Shown piece by piece: positions 11,519 to 25,600 of a DNA stretch of 64,000 nt; position 1 is the first letter of the stretch, and every line of letters begins with the position of its first letter. The position numbers and the translations under genes are program-made. Source of the stretch: Castor canadensis (taxonomy: Eukaryota > Chordata > Mammalia > Rodentia > Castoridae); contig NC_133387.1 in assembly GCF_047511655.1 (NCBI RefSeq), positions 39,288,853 through 39,352,852 on the forward strand, written 5' to 3'. The notes under the pieces are model-generated. The model saw only the letters and a list, made by a program, of their open reading frames with translations, did not search any database and was not told the origin of the DNA.

Positions 11519-14500
11519 TTTAAGATGTTGAAGAGGAATTTTGAATAAATTTGTAAAAATCAAATCTAATGTAGATCACATGAAATTTAAATTGGCTTAA
11601 GTATATCTTTTTGTAGAAAAGGTTAATATCATTTCCACAAGCAGAAATCATTTAAATATATTTAAAAGCCCCCCTCCCTTTTCTCCCTCTCCCTCTCTGC
11701 ACAATTTTAACTAAGAATACATGCAGAGGACTGGTATATCCAATGTAGCTGCTTATTTAGAAATTGAACATAGAAAGTAGTGCAATACTGCCAGTCTGCA
11801 TTGAATTCAACTTTGATGCAGTAGTTTTGCTGTAGAAAGCACAATCCCGCTTTCACACGCACCAATATGCATACATAAGCCTTTTGTTGAAACCATATCT
11901 CTTGTGTGTGTGTCATTTCTCAGATAGTTCATATTTTGGCCAGCAGCCGGTATTTAGTATTTTCAGTATTACTAACATCGCTTTGGACTGATGATATAGC
12001 TCAGAGGTAGATAGAACACTTGCTAAGTGCTCTATTCAAAACCATGGGTTTGATGCCCAGAACCACATAAAAATAAACAAATCAAAAAGAAAAATCTTAA
12101 GCTAACCTTGGTAGACTGTGTTAACTTTGTAGATAGCAACAGTTATTCAAACATTCAAGGCATCTGTTTAAAAATCTCATAAAATTCATTTAGTTCAACA
12201 GGAGCCCTCATCCCATTATTGATTTGTCCATATTATAGTATTTACTTTTGACCCCTCCATCACTTTGTTATACCTCCTTTAAATTACAAATATTTCTGGC
12301 AAGTTTTTCCAATGCAGAAGCTGCTCATTCTTGAAATGAAAGGGTTGCTGTTTCCCATTATTACATCTCACACAAATTATTTGTATGCAAAGAAATGAAC
12401 AATTATGAAGAGATTTGCTGTTTAATCTCACATTCTGGTGTCTGGAAGGAAGGGCCCTTTGTCATCCTGTCCTCGGTACCAATCTAGTCAGAATGTTTAC
12501 AGTTGGTTACATTTCTAGGAAGTCCCCATCCAGAGACGATTTTGTGTTTTCAGACTTTCACATTGTATTTTATCATTTAGTGTTTTAATATGTAGTTTTT
12601 TTCCTTTGTGAAAATTTTACAAAGCATTTCATCTTAAGGTGCTTTAGTCAATACTTAAGCTATTTTTCAAGAAAGAATTCACTACACTTAACCACCATTA
12701 AAAAAATAATCATGAGGCTATATTGTGCTGATCATAACATGAGCAGGGTAATAGAAACAAATATTTGTACTAATTTAGTTAAATTACAAAAGTGCATTCC
12801 TTTAAGTCTTCAAGGTAGTTATTATAAATGAAGAAACTCAGAAACCAAAACTCAGACTTTGCAGGTAACCCTGAAAAAGGGATTGGAAGTTCTTATCAAA
12901 GCCCCTTTCCCCTTCACTATGAATCCTGCCTCACTAACTAACCATACACAAGCTAAGAATATTAAATGCCCATAATGCAATGGACTGTCAGCATGCTGAA
13001 ATATAAATATTAGAAAGCTTCTCAAAATTTATGAATACAATTCAACAACTGTACTCAGGCTTTGTGGCTTCTGAGATTTTAAAGAGCAGTAGTGGCACAT
13101 CACTACATTATGGGTTTAACAGTTCTCTGTCAAAGACTCCAACCAATAAACGTGGACATACCTACCTTCCACCTGGGGCCAGCTCAATTTTCCCTCTTAT
13201 TTGAAGCTTGATGTCTTCAATTTATTCAGGTCCTTCCCTTACCTAGGCCAGCATTTAATGTCTTTATAACATTCACCTGGTGCCTACTCAAGTCTTATCC
13301 ATGTCTGCACTTAAAAACAAAAACAAAAACAAAAAGCCTTTGCTGCACTTGTGACTCATGCCTGTAACCTGTGGAGGCATCAGTAGGAGTATTGTGGTCT
13401 GAGGCTAGCCTGGGGAAAAAAAACACAAGGCCTTATCTGAAAAGTAATTAAAGCAAAAAGGACTGGGGATGTGGCTCAAGTGGTAAAGAGTCTGCAAGCA
13501 CAAGGCCCTGAGTTCAAATCCTGTACTACCAAAGAGAAATAAAAACAACTTGTATGTGTACCTTTCTTGCAAATTGGATTTTAAGTTCTCTGAGTTTAGG
13601 AATGTTGTGCAAATTCAGTGCTATTCCACACAAATATTAACACAGGACTTTTATGCATACAACACATGGGAGAAAGTAACTAATAAAGGAAACTTGTTTT
13701 CTGGCTGATATCCCTAAGGCCTGGTAAAATGCCAGAGTTTCTGCTGAATAATTAAATAATGAATTACATTGGTTATACTTTAAGTAAAACAATTCTTGTT
13801 CTCATGATATTTAAAAATCATGATCCCCCCTGGCCATCTCCATCAGGATATCCAGGTGACAATGTTATCACCTTAAGTCTCAAACTGAAGTTACATATTC
13901 CCCAATGCTACTAATGTTCCCTTTCCTTTTGTATTTTGTTTAAAATTAGTCATCATTCTTGTCATGAAATAAGAAACTTTACCATCAAAACTGATTTCTC
14001 TTTTTCCCCATTCTGATTGATTCTATACCCATATGATATCCTGTGTCTATGGCCATAATGTTTTATTTGATCAAAAATAAAGATTATTTAAAAGAATGGA
14101 ATATATAAAGGCTATTATATAACAATTACAAAAAACAACAGACAAAAGGAATTTTTCCTATTAAAACCACATATCTAAATTGACTCAAAATTAAATATAG
14201 ACTTGAACAATTAACCATTTAACTATCCTGCTTGTCCAAATTTAGGTAGTTACCTTAGAATATTAAGATATCAGCAAATTACCAAAGAGAGAAATAAAAT
14301 TAATATGGTCTTCTAAAGGATAATTATTCAGACTTTTCTTCTTTTCTCTGACTTCTAAAGAGTTGATTCACTAAGAAATTATAATTTTACTTTCCAGGAA
14401 TATCAAGTAATCCTAATATTTCAAATTAGGGAAATATCGTTGATCAGTCTCTGGTTTCCTGTATACCACAATCCAGACAACTAGGACCAGAGTCAGAAAA

Positions 14501-17500
14501 ATCCAACAGGCTGAATAATAAAATCCAAGGCAGATATTGTACGCCTGCTGATCTGAATAGATTCATTCATTCTTTCTTCTTACCAGTGCTCATGGTATTG
14601 ATGCTCGCGGCCATGTGGTCTTGCTGATGCTAACCCGACTCTTATTTAATCTTGTCCTGTTTGTTTTCTTTACCTGAAAGACTTCCTTTGACTGGGCCTT
14701 TGCCTTTCAGTATCTTTCTCTGCTACCAGATTCCTCTTGTGTCACTAAACACTCTACTAAATTGTGTATCATTGTCATCTTTATCTTGAGATTGCAAAGA
14801 GTTTTGGTGTTTCCCTACATGAACCACCCCCATCCAAACATAAAAGGGTAGTGTAATGCATCTGCTACACTCTATTGAGTACTAGTTAATTTTTAAATTT
14901 TTGATATACATTTTGATATTGATTTACAGAAATGTTATAAGATGACTATATGTGTACATAAGTGTCTTAAAACTGTTTAAAGCTGTATACCTATGCCTTG
15001 ATGCTTATGAACAAAAGGTTTTACAAGAACTTTGAGGAGTGGCAACTTTTTTTTTTCATTCTGAGTTTGAACTCAGAACTTCACACTTGCTAAGCAGGCA
15101 CCCTACTCCTTGAGCCATGCCTCCAGCCCTTTTTTGATCTGGTTATTTTGTTCAGTTCTTGTGAACTTAACCAAGCTGACCTGGAACTGTATTCCTCCTG
15201 ATCTCAACTTAAAAGTAGCCACGATTATAAGCATGAGCCACCAGGGCCCAGCTGCAGTGGTAATTTTCTGATTTGTGATTGATTGCTGATATTTCTGAAT
15301 ATAAAATACACTTAAAAATTTATAAAAATATTAACAAACAAATGGAATACTCAACATTATAATCATCAGACACAATGCTTTTAAAACTTCTAAAATTATA
15401 ATTGTATTTCCTTTTATGATAATTAGAAATAGAAACAAGCACACACATTTTAGGAAGTTGGCGTAAAGTCTAAATAGTTATATATTTCATGGGAAAACAA
15501 TCTAGGCAATTTACATGGATACATCAATTAACTTACATCACCACCTGCACTTAACATCACATTAAATTTCTACTATAGCTTTCCTATATGCCTAGATAAC
15601 ACTACTGTACAAAACCTGAAGCCTCTATCCAAGGTATGAATGTATTGTGTGGCTCACGTTGATTGAGGTAGGGAATGCATGGCACTGGCAAATATGCCTT
15701 TGACTCCTTCAGATTAAGAATACCAGTGAAATTATCTAAAACAAAGTTTTACTGCGTGTGTTTTCCTACTAACTTTCAATAGACAAATATGAATGGGTTC
15801 CTACTGAAAATATTATTTGTTAAGTTGAATTTTGAATTAAAAATTTTCTGAGGAGGATCAGGTATTGACTTAGCAACATGGTACAATAGAATATACTTTT
15901 TTGTAATGAATTGTAATCTGAAAAATTATTTTTTGGAATTTTTTTTCAGAATTACATTGGCATGATTATAAGAGACAATAGCTATATATATGAATATTTA
16001 AATATATTTTTCAATTACTGGGTTGGGGATAAAACTAAGTAGGATTCTTATCTCATATAAAATGAACAACAACTTTAGATTTATGGTATTTTCCTACATT
16101 AATAAATTAGCTTTTCCTTTATCAATTTAGATATTCTATTTAAATGAGTATAAAAAATGTCTGTTTTTATCACACATTAGATTTATACATTTACATTTTA
16201 TATTTACATTTATACACTGTAGTAGTAATCAAGGCCAGTCCCATTTTGCATAGAAAGAAATTTGGGTAGAAGGAATTTATTTGTTCATGTCCAGTAAACG
16301 TGTAATAGGAGAAGCTGAGTTTGTGGTTTAAGGTCTATAATTCACTATAGCTTGAACCATAGAGCTACAAAGCAAATATTCATAAAGAGTTTATAGAGTC
16401 TTATTTTACCTAGAACTCTTCTAGCTAGCTTCTCTCTTACAGTTACATGCAACAGAAGTTGTCTATAGATACAACATAAGCCAAGTGGAATGAGATGTCC
16501 TCAGAGGGATTCATAGGTGATATAGAGCAACAGGCCTTAGAGAAATGATTATAATGCAGGCTATTCTGTTGAGGGACAGCACCACAGAGAAACTGAACTT
16601 GACTTTAAAGTGATAATTTTTGTTTAGGTGGAGAATGGGTAGAAGCACATTTACATAAGGTGAAAAATTCTTGTGGAGATAGCAGCAAAAAATCGAATGT
16701 AGGTTTTGTTGGTCAGTCAGACTGCCAGAATGGAAGGAATTTCAGCAACCAAACCTGAAAATCAAGGTTGAAGAAGAATTGCCAAATCTTGTTAGGCTGA
16801 GAAATTTGTACTGTAGTCTCAAAGACAAAGTATTATTAGTTATATTAAATCAGAAAGGAGGCAGGACACATTAGAGTAGAGAGAAAAGGATAATCCAAAT
16901 TGTTAACTGTTAAGAAGGGAACATTTAATTGTAAATATTTAGCATTATTTACCCCAATTTTCTCCTATGATGTTTTTCAATAGTGATGTTCTATAAGTAG
17001 TCCTTTGCCTTCTTATGGCATTGATGAACACCATCATACCTATTGGCTGTGTTTTGAGGATGCCAGATCCTCATTTGCTCATATGAACACATCTGTGTTC
17101 ATAGCTGTTACTTGCTATATATCATATGTTTGGGCATGTGTAGAACACAGATTTCATTCTTTTCTCATTGATATTAATTGCTGAGTTATATATAGTTCAT
17201 TTTAACATAAATAAGCAGATATGCAATAAGGTAAAGATTTTTGGATATTTATATCCTAATTTCATGGATGATTCTTCTTTTTATAATAGTCATGCTTAGT
17301 ATTAGGCATGGTAATAAAAAAGATTAGTTCAGCCAACTCTTTTTTGTTGTTGATATTTCTTAGTGTTGTGCTGGGGGTACATTATCAGTCATATCAGTCT
17401 TTATCATTTTGGATGGATACATGAAAATTACTCTAACATGATTTCTTCTATAATATTACCTCAAGGTTGAGAAGTTATAGATATTGGCTAACATGCAAGA

Positions 17501-19609
17501 AAAAATCAATAGTAGAGCTCTTATTATGCTACTCAACTTGTATATTGAGAGAAAATGAAAAAAGAATAAAAAAGAAAATCAATGATAAGAGGTAAAGAAT
17601 TAAAGAAACTTCATTCATTCAATAAATATTTATTGAACACATGAATAGTTGTAGTTGCTGTCCTAAGCACTGTGTTATTATCTCAGTGAAGAAATAACTA
17701 GTGTAACTTACATTCTAATGGAAGGAAAGCTTATAATAGATAATAAATTAGTATAAGTATGTATACTTGCTATAATTAGTATAATTAATAGAATAAGTAA
17801 ATTATGTCATGGTAAGTTCAATTGAGAAAGTAAAATACAGAGAAGCATAAGTAGAGTAAGCAGTATTCTTTTCTTTACTTTCCTTAAGTGAAGAATGCAC
17901 CTCACTGAAAAGGGAAAAATTGATTTGATCTAAGGCTTGAAGAGAGTCAGCCATGAAGACATGGGAGAAGAGAGTTCCATGCTTAAGGAGTCAGTCAGTG
18001 CGCACACTCTGAGGAGAAAGTGAGCAAGACTGTTAAGAGTAACAAAGTAAGGGGCCAATATGGCTGAAGCAGAGTGAGGGAAGGTGAGCACAGTAGGAGA
18101 TCAGGTCAAGGAAATCACAAGGAACCAATCACAAAGTGTATGGCCCACTGCAAGTCTTTAACTGTTAATCTGGAGGCAAGTGAAGGGGATCACTGAAGAA
18201 TTTTAAGTTTAAGAGTGGCAAGATATAACTTTCATTTTAAAAAGTCTCCTCTAGACTCTTGAGCTTATTAACCACAAAGATGATGCCTCTGAGAATAAGG
18301 GAGAGTACAGGAAAGGCACAGATGAACACATGTAATTGGTGGTTTGTCTTTGATACCAAACTTGTTTGGAATAGTTCTCTCCTTTCCTCTGGCTGCTTTG
18401 TGGATGTTCCAGATCTTATCATTTAAGTCCATCTTTGCCATTGAAGGGCCAGTTACTAATTCAGTTTGAGAGATGGTAGAGTTTTTACAGTTAATCTAAT
18501 CAAAGAGGAAGTTCCATATTTGACTTATCTTTAAAAAGCACTAAATCAATGTGTTTATCATTGTTTTGTTTTCAAAATGTCTTCATTATCTTGAATGCAG
18601 ATGATGAATACTGTACTGTATTGGATAAGTTTATGTAAATTGGTACTTGCAAAAAGAAAATATTTTCCACAAAAATCAGCATTTTTTGCATAGAAATCAA
18701 GTTAACCAACGGAAAAGTGGTAATTCTGAAAGACATTAAGTATAGTCTTGCAAAGGACTTCATTTATGAACCATATCAAGAAAAAAGAAAAGACTAGAAT
18801 ATATGTGATTATGATATTTGTATATGAAATATTCTTTTATATATGACAAAAGCCAAACAAATGAAATTATCAGCATTATCCATGAACTTGCATTTAAACC
18901 ACTATGCTGCACATTCTGCCATTTTAACAATTGTCACTTTATATCTAATTTTCACTTCAAAAACTCTTTCTTTTTATGGGATCTAAGCTGCTAGTGTCCT
19001 TGGACATCTGTTTTATGGTTTTTGCATTTATAGGAATTGGGAGGGCACTTTGCTACTTAGTACAGCTGGAAAATATTTTCCTAGCCCAAGTACAAATCTT
19101 CATAAATATGGTGAATTTTATAATAAACAAAAATTGTTAACACAGAATTGATAAATGTCTTTTACCCTAAACAACATCTAGGTTTCCTTACAGTTAAAAA
19201 AAAATAAATTCACTGAGCTATCAATATGCAATTATGGATGAAATGAGAGAGAGAACCAGAGAGAGAGAGAGAGATCTCAAAGAGGCAGAGAAATGATTCA
19301 CAATTACAAGCCATCGTTAGGGTCCTATCTTCAGATTTTGGCTAGAACAAACAGTAAGTTATTCAGGCAGGCTTTTAAGACAAGCTAGGGTCATCTGATT
19401 TGCCGTTGAGCTATTAGGAAACTTTGTTAATACTTGCTTAGGTCATTTAATCTGGGGAGGGGGAGACAAAGTTCTCTACTGCTTATCTGGCTTCATGGTG
19501 TTCCATCTGCCTGGAATAGTCTGTTCCCTCAGGTCTTAGATGAAATGTTTTCTCCTCTAGGAAGCCTTGTCTGGCTACCTCCTTTCCCTGAGTTTGGGTT
19601 TGGGTTCAT

Positions 19610-19640
<31 letters not shown>

Positions 19641-22600
19641 TTTTGTAGGACTCCATGCTACCCAGTCATTAAACATACAATTATGATTTTAAGTACTGGT
19701 TCATGTTTATCCTTCATTAGATTGTACACTTCATGAAGACACAATTTGATCAACCTCTAGCCTGTGCTAGTAGTGGTTTAACTTCTAGCCTCATATCTAG
19801 CACATATTAAATTTTAGTTGAACAAACACTCATTGAATTTTATCTAACATTATTCTGAATTAGCATCAGGACCAGTAAGACTGAGTCCTTTACAACCTAC
19901 TTGCAGTGTTCTTCTCAATGTTAATTACAAAGTCTTGTGCTGCTTTGTAAAACCATGTGGCCAAGATCCAATATTTGCCTACATAAATGTGTCTCAGAAC
20001 AACTTCCTTTCATACTGACACCCTTAGTATTTTAGCATATAGCCCAACTTCCTCAATTACCCACTCCTTGTTTTTCCATTCATTTGATTCCCAGATTGTC
20101 TTTCCCTAGCACCATATTGTTCTTGTACTGATTTCCAACCATAGTCTGCCTTTGCTGTTCTCACTTTATTTTAAGATTTCCTGGTAATGAGCATGACTTG
20201 AATCAGGGACACTAAGCCTTCACCTGGGTCAGCCATCTTGGCACTATGAGCTCCTTCTGACCAGCTCCATCACCTCCTATGATTGATTACAGAAAAAATG
20301 AGATGGTGTCTGTGCTGTAAGCTTCCTAAATCAGCTGGATGTCTGTCCTTGAATCCACATGTTCAGTTGCATCATGTCTGAATCTGCTTTCAGCCATTCC
20401 AGTCTAGAACATGGGCCAGACCCATAACTCTGGGGTGTTTTCTGGCATTTAGTATTGAAATTAATATTAGCCAGAATATGAAGTGTAATTCACTGCTTAT
20501 AATAAATATATCAATAAATTTCATTTGTATTAAAAATAATATTGCTTCCTATTCAAAGAATTTAAGTCAAATAAAATCTATGTTAATTTAAAATTTCACT
20601 AATGATTTTTATGGGAATATGAATATTTTATTATAAATAAACACAGACTTCTGTAGACTCACTGAAAGAGTTTAGGGCAAATAGAATTTACAAGTTAAGA
20701 ACTAATGGTCTGCTTCTCCTGAAATTTAGTACAAAATACTAATAAAATAGTATCTTAGATTAGCCTAGAAGTTATAAAGTATAAAATCTCAGATTGAAAG
20801 TTATGCAAAATATTTTCTCAAACATGGTTATGTGGATAAGCTTCAAAAGACACCTGAAACCATGTGCCAGTGGCCCACGCCTATAATCCTAGCTACTCAG
20901 GAAGCAGAGATAAGGAGGATCATGGTTCAAAATAGTTCATGAGAACTTATCTTGAAAAATCTCAACAAAAACAGGGCTTAAAGTGTAGGCCTTGAGTTCA
21001 AGCCTCAGTACCGAAAAAAAAAAAAAAGACACCTGAATACCTTTCTAAGAATTCTATAACTAATTTTGCTGTAGGAATATTAGTTTGACCCCTTTTTATA
21101 GGGAATTAGTTCAAAGAGTAAAGAATAACTATTACCCTGTAACATTTTTCATATTATTCCAATAAGAAATATGGGCATTAGCTTCATTATTTTTGCATAA
21201 ATGCAAACTGCCAACATGATAATAAGGACTGATTGCTTGTTATGTGCTGGACAATGTATCATTTGCATCCATTTCTCATTTAATGTATTATATTAATAAT
21301 GAAAATGTACTCTTACCAGGTGTAAGTATCCTTGTTTTCTTGTCTTCTCTCTTTTGAGCCATTGTCTGCTCTTGTTATTTTTTCTGCTATACTACCATTT
21401 CCCCATTCATTTTCAGCCCAAATTATGCAAGTGCTGATAATAATATTCATGTTTCAGAATTTCAGTTTTTAAAAAAGTGCTTTCTTCACTTTGTTCTGTC
21501 ATGAGCCCAAAACCAATTTGACATTGAAGAAAAATACAAAATCATATTTTACACTAAATTTTGATGGCTTTAGTCAAAATGCTTCAAGTGGTTTGTATGT
21601 ATTAAATCAATGAAACAGGAGCTGAAGGGAAGAGGTCTTTGAATGTGAAGTGGTAGATTCCATATAAGTAGAAAAGCTTTTGTGAAGAAATCTGTGACAG
21701 AGGATGCAGAAAAGAAAATAGTTCACAAAAGATATGGGTAAGCGGTTGGCAAAGACAATGTGTAGCACAAAACGTGGACATTGTGAGGTATGCCTCAGTG
21801 CTCTGCATTTATAATTTGCATATTAAGAAGTCACGAGCCTTCACGTTAATGAATCCCTAACTAGTCTCTGACACAATAGACTGATATGTCCCTGGAGGAG
21901 TCATTATGGCCTATCATGTCAGTGATCCCCACGTTAATGACTCTCTTACATGCTCATCAACAGGTAACCTAATAGGTTTCCATTGAGTTCTTTTTCATTT
22001 GCTTTTTAAATGTATCCTCTCTCCCTTCTTTTTATAATACTATTGTGAAGAATTGACAAAAAGGTGCATTAAGATGATTTTAACGTGTGACGTAAGTTCA
22101 CAAAAGCATTGAATTTAGAAATAATGCTTTAAGACTTACTGAGGCTGCCTAAAAAAAGTTTTCAAACTCAATATGATAATAGGCGTCTTATTGGGATTTT
22201 AATACAAATCAGTTAGCCCAATTTAGCCTATTTCTGTTTTCTTTGATATATTAATTTATTGTATGATTAGCGTAAGTAGAACTAACGTGAAAATATGCTT
22301 GTGAAATGGGACTACTTGTAAAATGAAAAAATGAATTTCAACAGACATCATATCATATAAGCTGCTAAATAATTATTAAAATTGAAATTAATACCTAATA
22401 ATATAAAAATTTTCAAATGTACAGGGATGTTAGACATATATTTGATTGCGGCAATTCAGAAATGTCCCATTATTTAAAAAAATGACTAAACTTTTAAATC
22501 TAATATTTAAATAAAAGCAATCACAGCGAGATACTGAGTATCTTAACATTTTAACTTTTTTTCATGCGTTGATTTTGTTAATCCTGATTATTATATTGAA

Positions 22601-25600
22601 GTTATCTGTTTATTATTTTTGAAAACACGATCAATGATCAACCATGAAAAATATTAATGACTTGCTCTCCTGCTACATTTATTGAATAATGCAGCAACTT
22701 TCTAGGAAGGGGAAAAATACTGATAGATGTTTGAAATTCTTTGTAAAAAGCTATGAACCTGGGGAAAAATTTAAAGTTTAGTGCTTTGTTCCCTATTAAC
22801 AACAACAACATCAACAACAAAACAATCAAATGAGACCACTACCATCTCTTCAAAGAATAGAGGGCACAGGTGCTCTGCTGAGGAACTGCATTTTGATGCT
22901 CTGCCCTCACACCTGCCATCCTCAGATGGGCAAGAGATCTCCCTTCTGAGAGGCATCACATCAGAACAATTTGATGCCACAGTCTGGACATTTCATGTCC
23001 CTCTCCATTCACTGTCTCTCTGAATTCCAAATATTTAGTGGGAATATCAGTATACATATTAAATTGCCTTTTCTTTAAAATGTTTTCAAAACAATAAGTA
23101 ATACAAAGATTGTAGAGCTTGTATGTCAGAGCTTATGATTTCACAAGTCAAATAACTTAGATGATGGTTACTACAGATTCCATGGGCCTGGGGCAGGGGG
23201 AGGTTGGGCTTTTAAAACAGGTTTTCTTTAAATTTAGTTAACTGGCCCAGTAGTTTTAACTCTGTGATAATGACTTTTTATATAACCACAAACAAATTAA
23301 TATCATTATGATGAAAATAATGCTTAAAATTTATTAACCTTAGGACAAAAATATACATGGCAATATTCTAAGACTTTTGCAGGATGGTGGTATTATAAAG
23401 CCCTTATCAGTCCCTTAGGGGAATTATGAGGCATAAGGATATCAGACTTTGAATAGCAAGGTTCTTAAGTGGACAAGGACTACGTTTTTGTCATCTACCT
23501 AATCCAAGGGTGAAATTTACGTTCTTTAAGAACATGGATAAAATAAATAACTAAGGCCAATAAGCTTAGGATTTTATTCTCATATCTTACTGACATATAT
23601 TGTTTAACTGTTCCAATACTTTTCACTTAAAACATTAACAATTCTCTCCATAGGACATAATTGGAACGCTGTGATAGAACAGTCTTTTAATTCAGAGCCT
23701 TATAGTTTATATCCATGGCTTATGATTCCATTTTAAAAATAATAAATTAACTACTTTAATAGGTGTTATCCACTATCTTTGTTTATCTTAATTGATTTTA
23801 GATATTGACAATGGTTCAATATTTGAAAAGTTTTATTTGTGAGAATAAATCATCTTATTATTCATAGAAGAAATAAGACCAGCTCATAAATTGTGCAGAT
23901 GTGATTGCTGTGGAGTTAAGCTTGAATTGGTAATGTTGACCATAATATTTAATTAAGAATTTATCTTCATCTGTATTGAAATTTAAACTTATTTCTATCG
24001 ATTCTGCCAGTACTCATGTCTTTGAAAAATAATTACGAAATTTTCAAATTAAGCATTTCTGAATTATATATATAGAATGCTCCTATTAGTTATATAAACA
24101 TAGAGCTCTAAATTTGGAAGACATGTTATTTAATATCAAAACTGAGAAAATCACTTCAATTTTAGGAAATAAAGCGGTTGGTGGGTACTGGCTGCTTGCC
24201 CTTTGTAAAGGAAGGGTCCTAGGGCTCACTGTTCTTAGCAAGGAAGTTGTCAGTTTTGTTTACTTGGTTGCTGAACAGGGAGGTCAGCACAAGGAAATTG
24301 TACTTATGATCCCTAAACTAATACAGAACATTCACTTTAAAGATAAGAAATGTGACACCCACAAAAAATGTCCTGTATCGTATTAGTTATTAGTCCACAG
24401 ATTCAGCAGGAAAAGGGAATATAAAGTCATTTTAAAAATTCTCATGTTTTGCCCTGGAGATTCTTTCTTTCTTCTTTCAATGACTGCTAATAATGCAGAA
24501 TTATATTCATTTTGTTATCTTTTCTGGCATTATCATCAAGGAACTGAACTTAATGCATCTTTTCATCCGAAATTCCTTTTGCATAATGGCTTTAATTTTT
24601 TTTTCTTAGACACTTCTGTTCACAATTAGACATTTATCTCAATTATCTCTTTTTTGATCAAATATCTCTCCTCTGTTTTCAGTTTTATTCCTGATCAAGA
24701 GAAGACTACTGGTATTATGACACCAAAGGAAAAGACATTAAGCTACAGTAGTTGGCTAATGTTTTATGAACTTTTCCTCTCATTATGTTCAGCCTTTTCT
24801 TTCCTTTTTCCTCAAATAATAAGTGGTGATCAAAAAATATTGCAATGCTAGAAAGTCAATTCTTAGGGAAACATCAACATAACATCATGAAAAGAAGTAG
24901 TATGCAATGTAATTTTTTACCCCATGAAAATCTTATTAGCATATTTTTATGCATCTACTTAATGCCAATGTTGTTGCCCTGTTCTTAAATGACTTTAGAA
25001 AATGCCAAATAAGGTTTATATTATTTCTGGTTTAAAAGATCATTTATGGTGGGGTAGAGTGAAGAGGATCAAGAGTTCAAGTCCAGCCTATATCTCAACC
25101 CGTCCTTCCCTCCAAAATAAAATCTGGGAACTGGTGGCTCATCTCTAGAATCCTATCTACTTGGGAGGTAGAGATCTGAAGGATTGTGGTTTAAGGCTAG
25201 CCAGGGCTAAAAGTTCATGATATCCTATCTCAACAGAAAGATCTGGGTGTAGAAAAGCCAGCTATAATAGGAAGCATACATAGGAGCATTGCGGTCTAGA
25301 CTGGCCTGTGCAAAAGGTATAACACCATCTCAAAAATAACTGGAGCTAAAAGGGCTGATGATGTGGCCTAAGTTATAGAGTGCCGGCCTAGCATGTATGA
25401 AGCTCCAAGTTCAAACCCAATACTGCCAAGAAAAAAAATAAACAAAAAAAAAGACAACTTTTTAAAAAGATCGTTGATTTTCTTTTCTTTTTCAGAGAAC
25501 AGGGTAAAGGGAATCAAAGGTGACTACCAGCTTGGAACAAAAATGACTGGTCTGAATTTCTAGAGCAGTTTAACACGTACTTTTTTGCTGCTTATCATAG

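Noticed and set aside
22771..23023. Overlapping open frames on both strands around 22.8-23.0 kb
   Set aside because: Both are open because the segment is less AT-rich and has an AAC repeat; neither shows a known protein pattern.
24114..24386. 90-codon plus-strand open frame in intron 1
   Set aside because: Starts at a non-ATG codon, no family resemblance; neighbouring text is intronic AT-rich sequence.
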